64,000 nucleotides of DNA from an uncultured Collinsella sp. (GCA_934654585.1 CAKUGF010000002.1:1-64000), one strand, 5' to 3'; positions 8,129 through 18,385 are shown, counted from the first letter of the stretch. Notes: generated by a model from the sequence alone, not told the origin. Translations and numbers: made by a program.

Positions 8129-8190
8129 AGCTGGACACATTGCCGCAAATTGCCGCGCATCCTCAATCCAAAGTACAAGAGGTGTTTCCC

Positions 8191-8979
8191 ATGACAGACA
8201 GACCGAAAACAACGCTGCACGACTGCATCTACGGACTTGCCGTCGGTGACGCGCTGGGCGTTCCTTACGAGTTCAGGCCCCGCGGCACGTTCGAATGCAC
8301 GGACATGATCGGCTACGGCACGCATGGGCAGCCCGCCGGCACCTGGAGCGACGACACTTCTATGACGCTTGCTACCTGCGACTCGATTAGAGAGCTCGGG
8401 CATATCGACACCGCAGACATGCGCGACAAGTTCGTAAGCTGGATTGCCCGTGGCGAGTATACGATCGACGGCGTTTTCGATTACGGCGGCACGACCGCCC
8501 GCGCCTTGCACACCGGCAAAGGAGGCTCCGGCGAGCGCGACAACGGCAACGGTTCGCTCATGCGCATCGCTCCCCTGGCGTTCACCGATGCGACAGACGA
8601 AGAGGTCAGCAAGGTCTCCGCGATTACGCACGCCCACAGAACGTCGACCGATGCATGCGTCATATTTGTCGAGCTGATGAGGAGCGTGATGAACGGCGCG
8701 CTCCCCTCGTGGGTACTCCATCTGAAAGACGTGCCCGAGCACGAGATTATGTCAGGCGGCTTCGTGCGCGACACGCTTAAGGCAGCCGCCTGGTGCTTTG
8801 TGAACACCAACAGCTACGAAGAATGCGTGCTTGCCGCCGTCAACCTGGGCGACGACACCGACACCACAGCGGCTGTCGCAGGCGCCCTCGCCGGCACGGC
8901 ATACGGTATCGACGCAATTCCACGGGGGTGGGTCGACATTCTGCGCGGCAAAGAGCTGATAGAACGGTGTTTGTTTTAG
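8191..8979 (+). CDS. ADP-ribosylglycohydrolase family protein
   Basis: The product has 262 residues. The start at 8191 is preferred over an upstream in-frame ATG at 8140 because CAAGAGGTG precedes it and the protein then begins with the family's first helix. Family motifs are clear: GLAVGDALGVPYEF near the N-terminus, WSDDTSM for metal binding, GNGSLMRIAPL in the middle, and NLGDDTDTTAAVAGALAGT near the C-terminus. The last supplies the Asp pair of the two-magnesium site. The family removes ADP-ribose from proteins, nucleic acids or small molecules. The target here is unknown. No ART toxin or DarT-like partner is adjacent. Confidence 0.9.
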   Translation: MTDRPKTTLHDCIYGLAVGDALGVPYEFRPRGTFECTDMIGYGTHGQPAGTWSDDTSMTLATCDSIRELGHIDTADMRDKFVSWIARGEYTIDGVFDYGGTTARALHTGKGGSGERDNGNGSLMRIAPLAFTDATDEEVSKVSAITHAHRTSTDACVIFVELMRSVMNGALPSWVLHLKDVPEHEIMSGGFVRDTLKAAAWCFVNTNSYEECVLAAVNLGDDTDTTAAVAGALAGTAYGIDAIPRGWVDILRGKELIERCLF

Positions 8980-9036
8980 GACACGCCTTCAACGAAGACA
9001 ATGTCAGTCAACGCAAATGATTAAGGGACCGCATAA

Positions 9037-9207
9037 ATGATGATTACAGAATGCGCCGTCATGGGTCCGTTCGACACAGAGCAAAGTACCGTGAGGCCAT
9101 ACACCGTGTTGGTATTCGAATCCCCGCTGCCGCAGAAAAGGGCCGGTTACAGCCGACCCTTTAAGACAATGGCACCTGCGTTGCCCGCGTCTCCGAAGTT
9201 TGAGTAG
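9037..9207 (+). CDS. Possible small protein of 56 residues
   Basis: This open frame begins ATG ATG and ends at TAG (9205-9207), inside an otherwise empty 390-bp gap. The ribosome site is weak (AGGGACC). The composition (Pro, Arg and Ser rich, no hydrophobic segment) gives no family hint. It could be real or chance. A good terminator at 9246 suggests that the stretch is transcribed on the plus strand, perhaps only as the tail of the preceding gene. Confidence 0.25.
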   Translation: MMITECAVMGPFDTEQSTVRPYTVLVFESPLPQKRAGYSRPFKTMAPALPASPKFE

Positions 9208-9245
9208 CTGAGGAGCGGGTTCCGCGGCACAATCTGATGTTACCC

Positions 9246-9284
9246 AGTGGAGCGGCTCTTTTGCAGCCGCTCCACTGTTTATTT
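9246..9284 (+). terminator. Rho-independent terminator
   Basis: A perfect 12-bp stem (9246-9257 with 9265-9276) has a 7-base loop and is followed by GTTTATTT. It probably ends the transcript of the ADP-ribosylglycohydrolase gene. Confidence 0.85.
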
Positions 9285-9371
9285 AGATCTACCACGACGG
9301 ACAGCCCGCACTCCTGCGAGCTGCCCCGTAGCCCCGGCCTTCACGTTACGGCGTCAGTCGGCACCGCTCCC

Positions 9372-10709
9372 CTACTTCCCAAAGATCGCGCCGAACAGGC
9401 CCTTTCGCTTGGGCTTTTCCTCTCGGTAAGAACCCTCGGCCGCCGCTGCCACCTGGCACGGCTGCTCGCCGCCTCCACGGCGCACGATCTGGTATAGGAA
9501 GGGCGATTTAACGTATTTGACCTCGATGGGCGTGGCGTGCACGGTGCTTTCGCTCGACAGCACCACACTCGGATTGAGCGGTGCCACCACATGCGTCTCG
9601 CGCTTGTCGCTAAACACCACCGCGGCCGCACGGCCCGTCTGGCCGTTCACGGCAATGCGCACCTGCTCGCCGTCGCGGCTGTCCGTTGCCGGACGGTCGA
9701 CAAAGTAGACCGGCACCATAACCAGACCGTCCTTGTGTTTGCGGGCCTTGCGCGCCCAGGTGCGGATGCTCTTTTTATTGAGCCCCAGCACCGCCTCGGC
9801 ATCGTTGCCAGCAATATCGAGCGCCAACTTATCAATAACCACCTGGTCCTTGGTGGACGCATCGACGGAGACAACGCGGAAGTCGCCCTCCTGCATGGCA
9901 GGATCGAACGGCCCCACCTTGCCAAAGTCCCACGGCTCCAAAATGCCCATAAGACGAACGTCCAGGTAGTTTGCCCGCGGATACGCCCAATCGAGTACCT
10001 CGTAGTACACCAAGGTCTCCTTGCTCAGGCCCTTGCCCGGGAAGGACGCCATCATGCGCAAGTCCGCGAGCGCCATGGGGAAGTAGAAGAGCATCATGTC
10101 ATTTTGAATCGCGTCTTCCACGTCGTGCCCGGCAAAGGCGTCGGGGTACTGGCGCACCAGCTGCAGCGCGTTGGCACGTGCCTGCTGCAGCGATATCTCA
10201 CAGGGGACGCCCTGTTCGGGAACGTATTCGGCACCCACGCCCATGGTCAGGCGCTTACTAAAGGTACCGGGTTTAAGCAGGTCGGCAACGCCGATCTTAT
10301 TGCCGCATGACGGGCACTCAAACACGCGCTGAGTGGACTCGCCTTCAAAGGATGCGCCGCAGAAGGGGCACGGGATGCTCACATGCGTAGCTTCTTGGAA
10401 CTCCTGAGCCGTGCCGCGGTCCTCCCACAGCAGATGCTCCAGAACCGACTGATTGCGCCAGTACGAATTAAAGAAATACCAGTCCGGGTCCTCCGGGCGC
10501 TCGAGCTGCGAGACGTGCGTGAGCTTAAGCAGCCCGTCAACCACCGTCAACGGCGTATGACGAATGCCCAGGGCGCTCTTGGGCTCCCCCGCATCGGCCT
10601 GCCACGGAACGACCGTGCCGCAATAGGCGCACTCAAAGCTGCGTTTAGCCTGGTGTGAGTACATAGGGCCGCCGCAGTTTTGGCATTTAATGGCAAACAT
10701 CTCGTCCAT
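9372..10709 (-). CDS. TFIIB-type zinc-ribbon protein of unknown function
   Basis: The product has 445 residues. The start at 10709 is chosen because AAGGAGG precedes it and the protein then begins directly with a zinc ribbon. Reading from a further upstream codon would add 66 non-conserved residues. Two CxxC pairs form the first ribbon (CQNCG, CAYCG; residues 9-34) and two more the second (CPFCG, CPSCG; around residues 100-125). The central region is rich in aromatic residues (MMLFYFPMALADLRMMASF). The C-terminus is basic (KPKRKGLFGAIFGK). No membrane segment is evident. The double-ribbon design recalls proteins annotated only as TFIIB-type zinc-ribbon proteins in anaerobes. The function is unknown. 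Confidence 0.8.
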   Translation of the reverse strand: MDEMFAIKCQNCGGPMYSHQAKRSFECAYCGTVVPWQADAGEPKSALGIRHTPLTVVDGLLKLTHVSQLERPEDPDWYFFNSYWRNQSVLEHLLWEDRGTAQEFQEATHVSIPCPFCGASFEGESTQRVFECPSCGNKIGVADLLKPGTFSKRLTMGVGAEYVPEQGVPCEISLQQARANALQLVRQYPDAFAGHDVEDAIQNDMMLFYFPMALADLRMMASFPGKGLSKETLVYYEVLDWAYPRANYLDVRLMGILEPWDFGKVGPFDPAMQEGDFRVVSVDASTKDQVVIDKLALDIAGNDAEAVLGLNKKSIRTWARKARKHKDGLVMVPVYFVDRPATDSRDGEQVRIAVNGQTGRAAAVVFSDKRETHVVAPLNPSVVLSSESTVHATPIEVKYVKSPFLYQIVRRGGGEQPCQVAAAAEGSYREEKPKRKGLFGAIFGK

Positions 10710-10971
10710 GGATACGTCCTCCTTTGCACAGGGGCTGTCGACATTAAGTATGTCGGGCAGGCAAGCACATGCCCATACCCATGTGGCCCAAAATGGAGCA
10801 CTCGGTCGGACGGGAAGGCGCAGTGAACTCGAGGGCGCGCGGGCGGTCGTCCCCCTCCGCCTCGCACCCGTTAGCTCCAGCAGACCATTGCTGCATTTTC
10901 TGAGCATCGGTACACGTTGCGTCTGTGCGAGCTACACTATCCCCTTAAACATGATTGTGAGGACGATCGTT

Positions 10972-12153
10972 ATGCTATTTGTAAATCGGCTGGTACATAC
11001 GCTTGTTCCGGGCAGCGAGAGCGAACCGGTCGATGCTTCCCGCCGCACCAACGCGGGCTTTGCCGCAAGCCTCATTTGCATTGGCCTCAACATTACCCTG
11101 TGCCTAGCCAAGGGCATCGCGGGTCTGCTCGCGGGCTCCGTCTCGCTTATCGCCGACGCCTTCAACAACCTCTCCGATGCCTCGAGCAACATCGTGAGCC
11201 TGCTCGGATTCCGACTTGCCAGCCGCCCGGCCGACAAAGGCCACCCCTATGGCCACGGCCGCTACGAGTACCTAGCGGGGCTGTTTGTCGCCGTTCTCGT
11301 TTGCGCCGTCGGCATCAACCTGATCCTGGAGTCGGTCACCAAGATCATCAAGCCCTCCCCCACCGCGTATTCGGCGCTCTCCATGGCAGCCCTTGTCCTG
11401 TCCATGCTCGTTAAGCTCTGGATGGCAGCATTCAACCGCACGCTTGGCAACCGCATCGATTCCGAGACACTCATCGCCACGGCGCAGGACTCCAAGAATG
11501 ATGTCATCACCTCGGGCTCGGTCTTAGCGGCGGCGCTTATTTCGCAGACGACTAGCTTTGACCTCGATGGCTGGGCAGGCCTGGGCGTGGGCATCTTCAT
11601 CTGCATCAGCGGCATGGGCCTGGTGCGCGACGCCATCAGCCCGCTGTTGGGACAAGCGCCCGACCCCAAGCTCGTCCAGGAAATCCGCGACAGGATTATG
11701 TCGTACCCCCAGGTCTTGGGCACACACGACCTCATGGTGCACGACTACGGCCCCGGCCGTCAGTTTGCCAGCGCACACGTGGAAATGCCCGGCGAGGGCG
11801 ATGCCTTTGAACACCACGAGATCCTGGACACCATCGAACACGACATCAAACGCCAGATGGGCATCGACATCACGCTGCACTGCGACCCCATCGCCACCAC
11901 CGGCGACGACCTGCGCGGCTGGGTCAAGCGCGGCGTCATACAGATCGACCCCGCGCTCTCCATCCACGACCTGCACGAGCACGACGGGTTCGTTTCGTTT
12001 GACCTGGTGCGTCCCGACGGCTTTGACATATCCGACGAGGAGCTGCTGGAGCTCGTCACGCGTATCGTGCACGAGCGCAGGCCCGACGCCTCGTGCGTCG
12101 TCACGTTCGATTCGGGCTTTAGCTCGCCCGAGCGTCCAGCCGAGCAGCTGTAG
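10972..12153 (+). CDS. Cation diffusion facilitator family transporter
   Basis: The product is a 393-residue membrane protein. The start at 10972 follows GTGAGGA by 9 bp; an ATG at 10951 is an alternative. Several membrane segments run from about residues 24 to 215. They include the second-helix motif SVSLIADAFNNLSDASSN and the following HPYGHGRYEYLAG loop, both typical of CDF metal/proton antiporters. QDSKNDVITSG carries the acidic pair of the fifth helix. The C-terminal half is soluble and long for the family, with a cytoplasmic dimerisation domain (GQAPDPKLVQEIRDRI, LMVHDYGPG) and about 80 further residues. Efflux of zinc, iron or manganese is likely; which one cannot be told. It ends 12 bp from a convergent gene. 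Confidence 0.9.
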   Translation: MLFVNRLVHTLVPGSESEPVDASRRTNAGFAASLICIGLNITLCLAKGIAGLLAGSVSLIADAFNNLSDASSNIVSLLGFRLASRPADKGHPYGHGRYEYLAGLFVAVLVCAVGINLILESVTKIIKPSPTAYSALSMAALVLSMLVKLWMAAFNRTLGNRIDSETLIATAQDSKNDVITSGSVLAAALISQTTSFDLDGWAGLGVGIFICISGMGLVRDAISPLLGQAPDPKLVQEIRDRIMSYPQVLGTHDLMVHDYGPGRQFASAHVEMPGEGDAFEHHEILDTIEHDIKRQMGIDITLHCDPIATTGDDLRGWVKRGVIQIDPALSIHDLHEHDGFVSFDLVRPDGFDISDEELLELVTRIVHERRPDASCVVTFDSGFSSPERPAEQL

Positions 12154-12165
12154 CCCGCTTAGCTG

Positions 12166-13146
12166 TTAATTGCCCTGCGCGCCCGAAATGCCGTTTTGCA
12201 GGGTGTCCCAGGCGTTCGTTGCCATATCGCCCAGGTTCTGCGCGGTATCGCCGAGATTCTGAGCCGTATCGCCCAGCTGCTGGGCCTTATCCCCCAGCTC
12301 TTGGGCCTTGTTGCTTAGGTCCTCCAGCGAATTGGAGCTCGAGCTGTCCGCAGCGCCCTGATCGTCGGACACATTGCCCGACGAGCTGTCCTTGCGCGTG
12401 AGCTGGACCTCCAAGTTGCCGTTGTCGTTATAGTAGGCAGACGTAACGATCCAATTGGCATCGACGACGGGCGTCGAGCCGTCATCGGTCAGGATGACGG
12501 CGTTCGAAAGGTCGGCCCCGCGCGACTTGAGGAGCTTCTTGGCATTGGACCAATACTGCCCCGGGATATCGCTCAGGTCAACCACAGCCGATGAGGTGGC
12601 CTCGGTCTGTTCGGTCGTGGTGTCGGTCGTGGCACCCCGCTTGTTGAGTATGCCTGACACAATGGCAAACACAACCGACAGGGCAAAGAAAATCGCCAGC
12701 ACGATCAGAATCTTCTTGATCACGCTCGACGAACGCGAAGGCTTCTTCTCCTCGTCCTCACCGTACTGAGGAATGGACTTGGGATACTCGCGATACGGCT
12801 CGCGTGCATATCGGTCGCGCGACTCGTAGCGCGGCTGCGCCGTGCGCGGCATATATGTCGTCTGCTGAGGTTGCGGAATGGGATTATGCAGCAGGTCATC
12901 ATAAGGATCTGCCGCCGCGTTGCCGTAGGGGCTCTGCGACGAGGCACCGTAGGGGCTCTGCACCGAGACACCATACGGGTCCTGTGACGACGTGCCATAG
13001 TTCACAGCGCGCGTAGGATTGGCCGAAACCTGCGTCGCGTCGGGCGAAGCATATCGAGGATTCTGCACCACACGCGTCGCATCGGCACTGTCGCCCGCCT
13101 GTGGAGAGCCATATCCGCCCATTACGGTCGTCTTATCCTGGTCCAT
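12166..13146 (-). CDS. Membrane protein with repetitive N- and C-terminal tails
   Basis: The product has 326 residues. The N-terminal 130 residues are a disordered, Tyr/Ser/Gln/Pro-rich tail with repeats of the form YGxSxQxPYG. One membrane segment (KKILIVLAIFFALSVVFAIV) lies near residues 145-170. A 70-residue outer domain follows (PGQYWSNAKKLLKSRGADLS and onward); it looks like a small PASTA-like or secreted ligand-binding fold, which I cannot assign firmly. The C-terminus has four imperfect heptad-like repeats of the type AQ(N/Q)LGDT, predicting an amphipathic helix or coiled coil. The function is unknown; a cell-envelope role is likely. Confidence 0.75.
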   Translation of the reverse strand: MDQDKTTVMGGYGSPQAGDSADATRVVQNPRYASPDATQVSANPTRAVNYGTSSQDPYGVSVQSPYGASSQSPYGNAAADPYDDLLHNPIPQPQQTTYMPRTAQPRYESRDRYAREPYREYPKSIPQYGEDEEKKPSRSSSVIKKILIVLAIFFALSVVFAIVSGILNKRGATTDTTTEQTEATSSAVVDLSDIPGQYWSNAKKLLKSRGADLSNAVILTDDGSTPVVDANWIVTSAYYNDNGNLEVQLTRKDSSSGNVSDDQGAADSSSSNSLEDLSNKAQELGDKAQQLGDTAQNLGDTAQNLGDMATNAWDTLQNGISGAQGN

Positions 13147-13218
13147 GCAACGATTCCTTTCCGTCGCCCGTAAGCATCAAGTTATCCATGCATTCTACCC
13201 GCGCAAAAGCCTCGGACA

Positions 13219-13258
13219 AAATAATCCCCGGCGACGCTATATCTGGCGTTGCCGGGGA
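13219..13258 (-). terminator. Terminator of the 13288-15306 gene
   Basis: A 13-bp stem with one G-T pair (13225-13237 with 13246-13258) is followed on the minus strand by ATTATTTTGT. Confidence 0.85.
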
Positions 13259-13287
13259 CTGTTCAATTCGTTGCTTGACGCCTTGTT

Positions 13288-15306
13288 CTATTCGTTGGGC
13301 ACGTATGTAGCCTTCGCTCGCTCGGGCGTTACATCCTGGCCGCTGGTATAACTCGAGTCGAAGGCGTGTGCCACCAAATCGTGCGTATCCCAGGCCATGC
13401 AGTCAAACTCGCCGGTATCGAGGACGATGATGTAGCCTTTGCCGTCGTAGTAGAAATGCTCCTCAGTAAAGTTGTCGTCATCGTCGATGTTGTCTTCGGA
13501 TACAGAATCCAAGTTCGGCTTGGCCGTTTTGATCGCCTGTTTGGCCTCGCTCTTGAGGGTGTCGAACGAAAGGCCATGCTGCGCAAGCGAATCCTCAAGC
13601 GAGACCTGCTCACCTGTCTTAAGGTTATAGTACGCCGACCTCGTTACTCGCTCCGATCGATACGGAGGTTGATAGCTATCGGTGTAGGTGCGCACGCAGG
13701 CGATATCGCCATCGATTGAGACAATTTCGGCGGTGTACATCATGGTCACGCGACTGTCCTCGTCATCCATCGAGGCCTGCTTGCTCGCGTCGAGCGTGTC
13801 CGCAACAAGCTGGACCATGTCCTTGTTAAACTTAGCGACGCCCACGCCCTGGCCCTTCACCTGGGGATAGGTCCACGTAGCCGAAATCTGGCACGTAACG
13901 TCGGGATCAGGCGCGCCCTCGCCCACCGGTGCCGTAAAGCTGACATCCTGCGTGGCAGAAACGGCCTCGTAGCTCACCTGCGCACCGTCATCGTCCTTCG
14001 ACTTCAGCTGCTCCAGCGTCGTGGCGACTGTTGCGATGCTTTTTGCTACAACTTCCTCGCTGCTGAACAACTCAGCGTCAAACTCACGCACTTCATTGAT
14101 GTCTGCCACCTTCGAATCGTCAATCGACACAGGACCAACAATGGCGCTAAATGACTTGCCGTCATAGGCGTTGAATTCGCACTCGTAGCCATCATGGGAT
14201 TGGTTAAAGCCATTTGGGACGTCTTTGAAATTAATTGTCTCCCCATCATGCAGATACCGTTTGAATCCATAGGTGCCATCATATTCGCATACGTAAAGCG
14301 AGACGCCAGCGCACATGGTGTAAACCTGAGTGTCGGGCTCGTATACCTTCTCGATCTCACCATCGCGATAAGCCCAGACCTCAACCTTGGCAGCAGTGGC
14401 GCCATTGTCGTTTTCAATCGGCTCGTCAGAGTACTCGATCAGAAGCTCGTCCTGGCCATCGCCGTCAAAATCGATGAGCTTAGCGTAGGCAACACCCCGT
14501 GTTCCAAACATCGAAGAATCATCAATCTCAACAGCCTCGCCCTCGCCGTACTTCTTTTGGTACTCGAGGATCTTGTCGGTGAACAGCTCGTCTGCCGTCT
14601 TTACCGCTGCCTTGGCAGAGGCCTTGGCCTCCTTCTTGGACTGCATGAGCTCAACGCTCTTGGGGGCGTCCGAACCTTCCTTGGTATAGTCGACCTTCAT
14701 GGTGGTCGTGCTCTTCTTTTTGCCCTTGCCCGACGTGATGGCCATCTGGTACTTCTGATCGGGCAGCTCGCCAAAGTCCTCCATGGCAAAGCCGTCGTCA
14801 CCATCGACCTTGATGGTGTAGCTCTTGCCCTTGCCGGACACCGGCGCCAGCTCGACGGTATAGCTGCTGAGCTTTTTGCCCTTGCTGTTCTTGGGCAGAA
14901 CTTTGGTCTCACACGCGCAGACAACGTAGCCCTTGCCGCCCGAAGTCACCTCGGACGACGCGCCGATGCGCGGCACGACGACAATTGCCGCCACAATGGC
15001 GACAACGGCAACACCGCCGATAACGGCCGCGACGATACGGCGCCTGTGCTTGGGTTTCTTGGGCTGCAGCGTCGGATCGAACGACTCAGCGGGCTCGGCG
15101 AACGGCTGCTCATATTGAGGCTGCGCCGCCATATGAACCGGGGCACCCTGAGGAGCTTGCTGTCCCACAGGAGCGGACGCCGGCGCGTCCTCCACCGGAA
15201 ACGCCACAGGCTCCGCCTGGTCCTCAACTCCGCCCACGCGAGCCCCGCAGCTCGTGCAAAACGTGGAGCCGTCGGGTATCTGAGCTCCGCACTTGGTGCA
15301 ATACAT
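13288..15306 (-). CDS. Large zinc-ribbon membrane protein, possible DUF3298/RsiV-like C-terminus
   Basis: The product has 672 residues. A double-CxxC ribbon (YCTKCG, FCTSCG; residues 2-21) is followed by a Pro/Ala linker, a basic patch and one membrane helix (RRIVAAVIGGVAVVAIVAAI, near 88-110). The large outer part contains a lysine-rich domain, a DFDGDGQDELLIEY motif like calcium-binding FG-GAP or VCBS repeats, and a C-terminal region (YYNLKTGEQVSLEDSL). That last region resembles the DUF3298 part of RsiV-type proteins; the resemblance is by eye and tentative. The N-terminal ribbon nearly duplicates that of 1938-2789, so the two are paralogues by module. It probably senses or binds something outside the membrane. 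Confidence 0.75.
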   Translation of the reverse strand: MYCTKCGAQIPDGSTFCTSCGARVGGVEDQAEPVAFPVEDAPASAPVGQQAPQGAPVHMAAQPQYEQPFAEPAESFDPTLQPKKPKHRRRIVAAVIGGVAVVAIVAAIVVVPRIGASSEVTSGGKGYVVCACETKVLPKNSKGKKLSSYTVELAPVSGKGKSYTIKVDGDDGFAMEDFGELPDQKYQMAITSGKGKKKSTTTMKVDYTKEGSDAPKSVELMQSKKEAKASAKAAVKTADELFTDKILEYQKKYGEGEAVEIDDSSMFGTRGVAYAKLIDFDGDGQDELLIEYSDEPIENDNGATAAKVEVWAYRDGEIEKVYEPDTQVYTMCAGVSLYVCEYDGTYGFKRYLHDGETINFKDVPNGFNQSHDGYECEFNAYDGKSFSAIVGPVSIDDSKVADINEVREFDAELFSSEEVVAKSIATVATTLEQLKSKDDDGAQVSYEAVSATQDVSFTAPVGEGAPDPDVTCQISATWTYPQVKGQGVGVAKFNKDMVQLVADTLDASKQASMDDEDSRVTMMYTAEIVSIDGDIACVRTYTDSYQPPYRSERVTRSAYYNLKTGEQVSLEDSLAQHGLSFDTLKSEAKQAIKTAKPNLDSVSEDNIDDDDNFTEEHFYYDGKGYIIVLDTGEFDCMAWDTHDLVAHAFDSSYTSGQDVTPERAKATYVPNE

Positions 15307-15408
15307 CGCATCTCCCGTCTCTCATCGCAGCCGCAATGCGCCTGCGCAGTTCTTCCAACTACACCGTACGAGAGAAATCCCCATTCTTGTTGCGCAACAT
15401 TGCCGCCG

Positions 15409-15439
15409 TCCCAAAATGATTCTTCCGTCCCCTTGGGAT
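15409..15439. repeat. Intergenic GTCCC-type inverted repeat
   Basis: TCCCAA / TTGGGA arms enclose AATGATTCTTCCGTCCCC. The internal AAATGATT plus CCGTCCC combination recurs in the long palindrome at 25764-25873, and GATCCC-AAGGGGACGG recurs at 36668-36756. It lies in the gap between two minus-strand genes. Confidence 0.5.
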
Positions 15440-15441
15440 CA

Positions 15442-15478
15442 AAAAGCCCCGCCGGGCCTTGGTAGGCGCGGCGGGGCG
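15442..15478 (-). terminator. Terminator of fhs
   Basis: A GCCCCGCC / GGCGGGGC stem (15447-15454 with 15471-15478) gives, on the minus strand, a hairpin followed by TTTTTGATC. It lies 24 bp after the fhs stop. Confidence 0.85.
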
Positions 15479-15502
15479 GGCAAGCAGCTATAGGCAGCAG
15501 GG

Positions 15503-17170
15503 TTAGAACAGGCCGGTGATGTTGCCGTCGTTGTCGACGTCGATATTCTCGGCCGCGGGAACCTTGGGCAGGCCCGGCATGGTCAGGACGTTGCCGGTCA
15601 GTGCGACCACGAAGTGGGCACCGGCGGAAACCTTGAGCTCGCGCACGGTGATGCGGAAGCCCTCGGGAGCGCCCAGCGCCTTGGCATTGTCGCTAAAGCT
15701 GTACTGCGTCTTGGCCACGCATACCGGCAGGTTGCCAAAGCCGTTCTCGCGCAGCTCGGCGAGCTGGCGCTTGGCAGCCGGCGTAAAGTCGACGCCGTCG
15801 GCGCGGTAGACCTTGGTGGCAACAGCCTCCAGGGCGTCGGCCACATCGGCACCGTCCTCATAGGCAAACTTGAGCTCACTCGGCTGCTCGATCAGGCGCA
15901 TGACCTCATCGGCCAGGTCGAGTGCGCCCTCGCCGCCCTTGGCCCAGACCTCGGACAACTTAACGTTAACGCCGAGCTTCTGGCACTCGGACTCGATGAG
16001 CTCCAGCTCGGCCTCGGTGTCCGTCGGGAAGCGGTTGATGGCGACCACGCAGGGCAGGCCGTAGACATTCTGAATGTTGTCGACGTGACGCAGCAGGTTG
16101 GGCATGCCGGCCTTAAGGGCCTCGAGGTTCTCCTCGTTGAGGTCGGCCTTGGCAACACCGCCGTTGTACTTAAGGGCGCGAGCGGTCGCGACGACCACGA
16201 CGGCGTTGGGACGAACGCCCGTCATGCGGCATTTGATGTCCAGGAATTTCTCGGCACCCAGGTCGGCACCAAAGCCGGCCTCGGTAATGGCAACATCGCC
16301 AAAACGCATAGCCATACGCGTGGCCATGATGGAGTTACAGCCGTGGGCGATATTGGCGAAGGGACCGCCGTGGACAAACGCGGGCGTACCCTCGAGCGTC
16401 TGCACCAGATTGGGCTTGAGCGCATCCTTGAGCAGTGCGGCCATAGCTCCCTGGGCCTTAAGGTCGCGTGCGCGGACGGGCTCGCCGGCATAGCTGTAGC
16501 CGACAACGATCTCGCCCAAGCGCTCCTTAAGATCGTTGATGCTCGTGGACAGGCACAGGATCGCCATGACCTCGGAGGCAACGGTGATATCGAAGCCGTC
16601 CTCGCGCGGCACGCCCTGGGCCTTGCCGCCAATACCGTCGATGACATGGCGCAGCTGACGGTCGTTCATGTCGACAACGCGCTTCCAGGTAATGCGCTTG
16701 ACGTCGATGCCGAGCTGGTTGCCCTGCTGAATATGGTTGTCGAGCATGGCGGCCAGCAGGTTGTTGGCGGCACCGATGGCATGGAAGTCACCGGTAAAGT
16801 GCAGGTTGATGTCCTCCATGGGGATGACCTGGGCCCAACCACCGCCGGCGGCACCGCCCTTCACGCCAAACACGGGACCGAGTGAAGGCTCGCGCAGGGC
16901 AACGGCGCTCTTGACGCCGCGACGACGCAGACCGTCGGCAAGGCCGATGGTCGTGGTGGTCTTGCCCTCGCCCGCGGGCGTGGGGTTGATAGCGGTCACG
17001 AGGACAAGCTTGGCCTGGTGATCAGTTGGCTCGTTGAGCAGGGAATAGTCGACCTTTGCCTTGTCAAAGCCGTACGGAATCAGATGCTTAACGTCGACGC
17101 CGGCGTTCTTGGCCACCTCGGTAATAGGCAGCGGCGTAACAGAACGTGCGATTTCGATGTCAGTAGGCAT
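15503..17170 (-). CDS. fhs: Formate-tetrahydrofolate ligase
   Basis: The product has 555 residues, the usual size. The enzyme makes 10-formyl-tetrahydrofolate from formate, ATP and tetrahydrofolate in the cytoplasm, feeding purine synthesis and one-carbon metabolism. The P-loop [13 protein letters not shown] is at residues 62-74. The conserved [19 protein letters not shown] and [16 protein letters not shown] blocks are intact, as is the C-terminal [21 protein letters not shown]. The start at 17170 is chosen because [10 protein letters not shown] matches the normal family N-terminus and GAAAGGA precedes it. The gene stands alone, with its own terminator. No fold or Wood-Ljungdahl genes are adjacent, so a biosynthetic role is more likely than acetogenesis. 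Confidence 0.97.
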   Translation of the reverse strand: MPTDIEIARSVTPLPITEVAKNAGVDVKHLIPYGFDKAKVDYSLLNEPTDHQAKLVLVTAINPTPAGEGKTTTTIGLADGLRRRGVKSAVALREPSLGPVFGVKGGAAGGGWAQVIPMEDINLHFTGDFHAIGAANNLLAAMLDNHIQQGNQLGIDVKRITWKRVVDMNDRQLRHVIDGIGGKAQGVPREDGFDITVASEVMAILCLSTSINDLKERLGEIVVGYSYAGEPVRARDLKAQGAMAALLKDALKPNLVQTLEGTPAFVHGGPFANIAHGCNSIMATRMAMRFGDVAITEAGFGADLGAEKFLDIKCRMTGVRPNAVVVVATARALKYNGGVAKADLNEENLEALKAGMPNLLRHVDNIQNVYGLPCVVAINRFPTDTEAELELIESECQKLGVNVKLSEVWAKGGEGALDLADEVMRLIEQPSELKFAYEDGADVADALEAVATKVYRADGVDFTPAAKRQLAELRENGFGNLPVCVAKTQYSFSDNAKALGAPEGFRITVRELKVSAGAHFVVALTGNVLTMPGLPKVPAAENIDVDNDGNITGLF

Positions 17171-17314
17171 GGGCGGTCCTTTCGTTACCGGATGAGAAAA
17201 AGACCAATCCAGCATAGCACGCACGCGCAATAGTAAAACACCCGCAACCGGCAAACGGCGATATGTTTACCCGATGCCCAGCGATAGCCTACAGACGCGC
17301 CGGCACAAAGGCCC

Positions 17315-18385
17315 CTAGACGGTCGGCTCGATTCCCAAATGCTCAAAGGTGCGAAGGGTTGCCTGACGACCCTGCGGCGTGCGAATCATCAATCCACACT
17401 GCAGCAGATAGGGCTCGTAGACATCCTCGAGCGTGCCCGGGTCCTCGCCCACCGCGCTGGCAAGCGTGGTCAGGCCCACGGCGCGACCGGAGAACGTCTT
17501 GGCGAGCGTTTCCAAAATACGAATGTCCATCCAGTCCAAGCCAAGCTCGTCGATCTCGAAGAACTCGAGCGCCTGACGGCAGATGTCGAGCTCGATGGGA
17601 CCGTTGCCGCGCACTTGCGCGTAGTCGCGCACGCGCTTGAGCAGACGGTTGGCAAGACGCGGCGTGCCACGCGAACGCGAGCCGATCTCGAGCGTGCTGG
17701 GATGGTCAATCGTCACGCCCAAGATGGTCGCCGAGCGCGTCACGATCTGGGCGAGCTCCTCGACGGTGTAGTAATCCAGACGATACGAGATGCCAAAGCG
17801 GTCGCGCAGCGGGCCCGTGAGCATACCGGAACGGGTCGTGGCCGCCACCAGCGTGAACTTGGGGATATCCAAGCGAATCGAGCGCGCCGCCGGACCCTTG
17901 CCGATCACGATATCGAGCGCAAAGTCCTCCATCGCGGGATACAGGACCTCCTCGACCGAACGGTTGAGGCGGTGGATCTCATCGATAAACAGCACATCGC
18001 CCGGCTGCAGGTTGGTAAGGATGGCCGCCAGGTCACCGGTTCGCGCGATGGCCGGACCGCTCGTCGTCTTAATCTGGGCGCCCAGCTCGTTGGCGATAAC
18101 GGTGGCCAGCGTGGTCTTGCCCAAGCCCGGAGGGCCCGAGAAGATCACGTGGTCGAGCGTCTCGCCACGGCTCTGAGCTGCCTCGATCAACACGCGCAGG
18201 CTCTGCTTGATGTGCTCCTGGCCACAGTAGTCGTCCAAGCGCTGAGGGCGCAAGGTGCGGTCGACATCGAGGTCCTCGGGTGTCAGCTCCGAGCCCACCA
18301 TGCGCTCGCCGTGCGCCATGGATGCCGCCGGCGAGTTGCCGGGCGTCGCCCACAGGTCCTGAGAGTCATCGGCTTCCCACATCAC
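17315..18385 (-). CDS. ruvB: Holliday junction branch migration ATPase RuvB
   Basis: The product is a 356-residue AAA+ motor that drives branch migration with RuvA. Walker A GPPGLGKT lies at about 84-91 and Walker B LFIDEIH near 132-138. The sensor region [18 protein letters not shown] and a C-terminal winged-helix domain are complete. About 35 N-terminal residues precede the usual start of the family. The ATG overlaps the ruvA stop codon in an ATGATG context, so it is translationally coupled. It is the last gene of ruvC-ruvA-ruvB. Confidence 0.97.
   Translation of the reverse strand: MMWEADDSQDLWATPGNSPAASMAHGERMVGSELTPEDLDVDRTLRPQRLDDYCGQEHIKQSLRVLIEAAQSRGETLDHVIFSGPPGLGKTTLATVIANELGAQIKTTSGPAIARTGDLAAILTNLQPGDVLFIDEIHRLNRSVEEVLYPAMEDFALDIVIGKGPAARSIRLDIPKFTLVAATTRSGMLTGPLRDRFGISYRLDYYTVEELAQIVTRSATILGVTIDHPSTLEIGSRSRGTPRLANRLLKRVRDYAQVRGNGPIELDICRQALEFFEIDELGLDWMDIRILETLAKTFSGRAVGLTTLASAVGEDPGTLEDVYEPYLLQCGLMIRTPQGRQATLRTFEHLGIEPTV

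Noticed and set aside
8140-8190. Upstream ATG for the ADP-ribosylglycohydrolase
   Set aside because: It would add 17 unconserved residues and lacks a ribosome site; the ATG at 8191 has one and matches the family start.
15503-17170. fhs as evidence for acetogenic Wood-Ljungdahl metabolism
   Set aside because: Fhs also serves purine synthesis. No other pathway genes are in the window.
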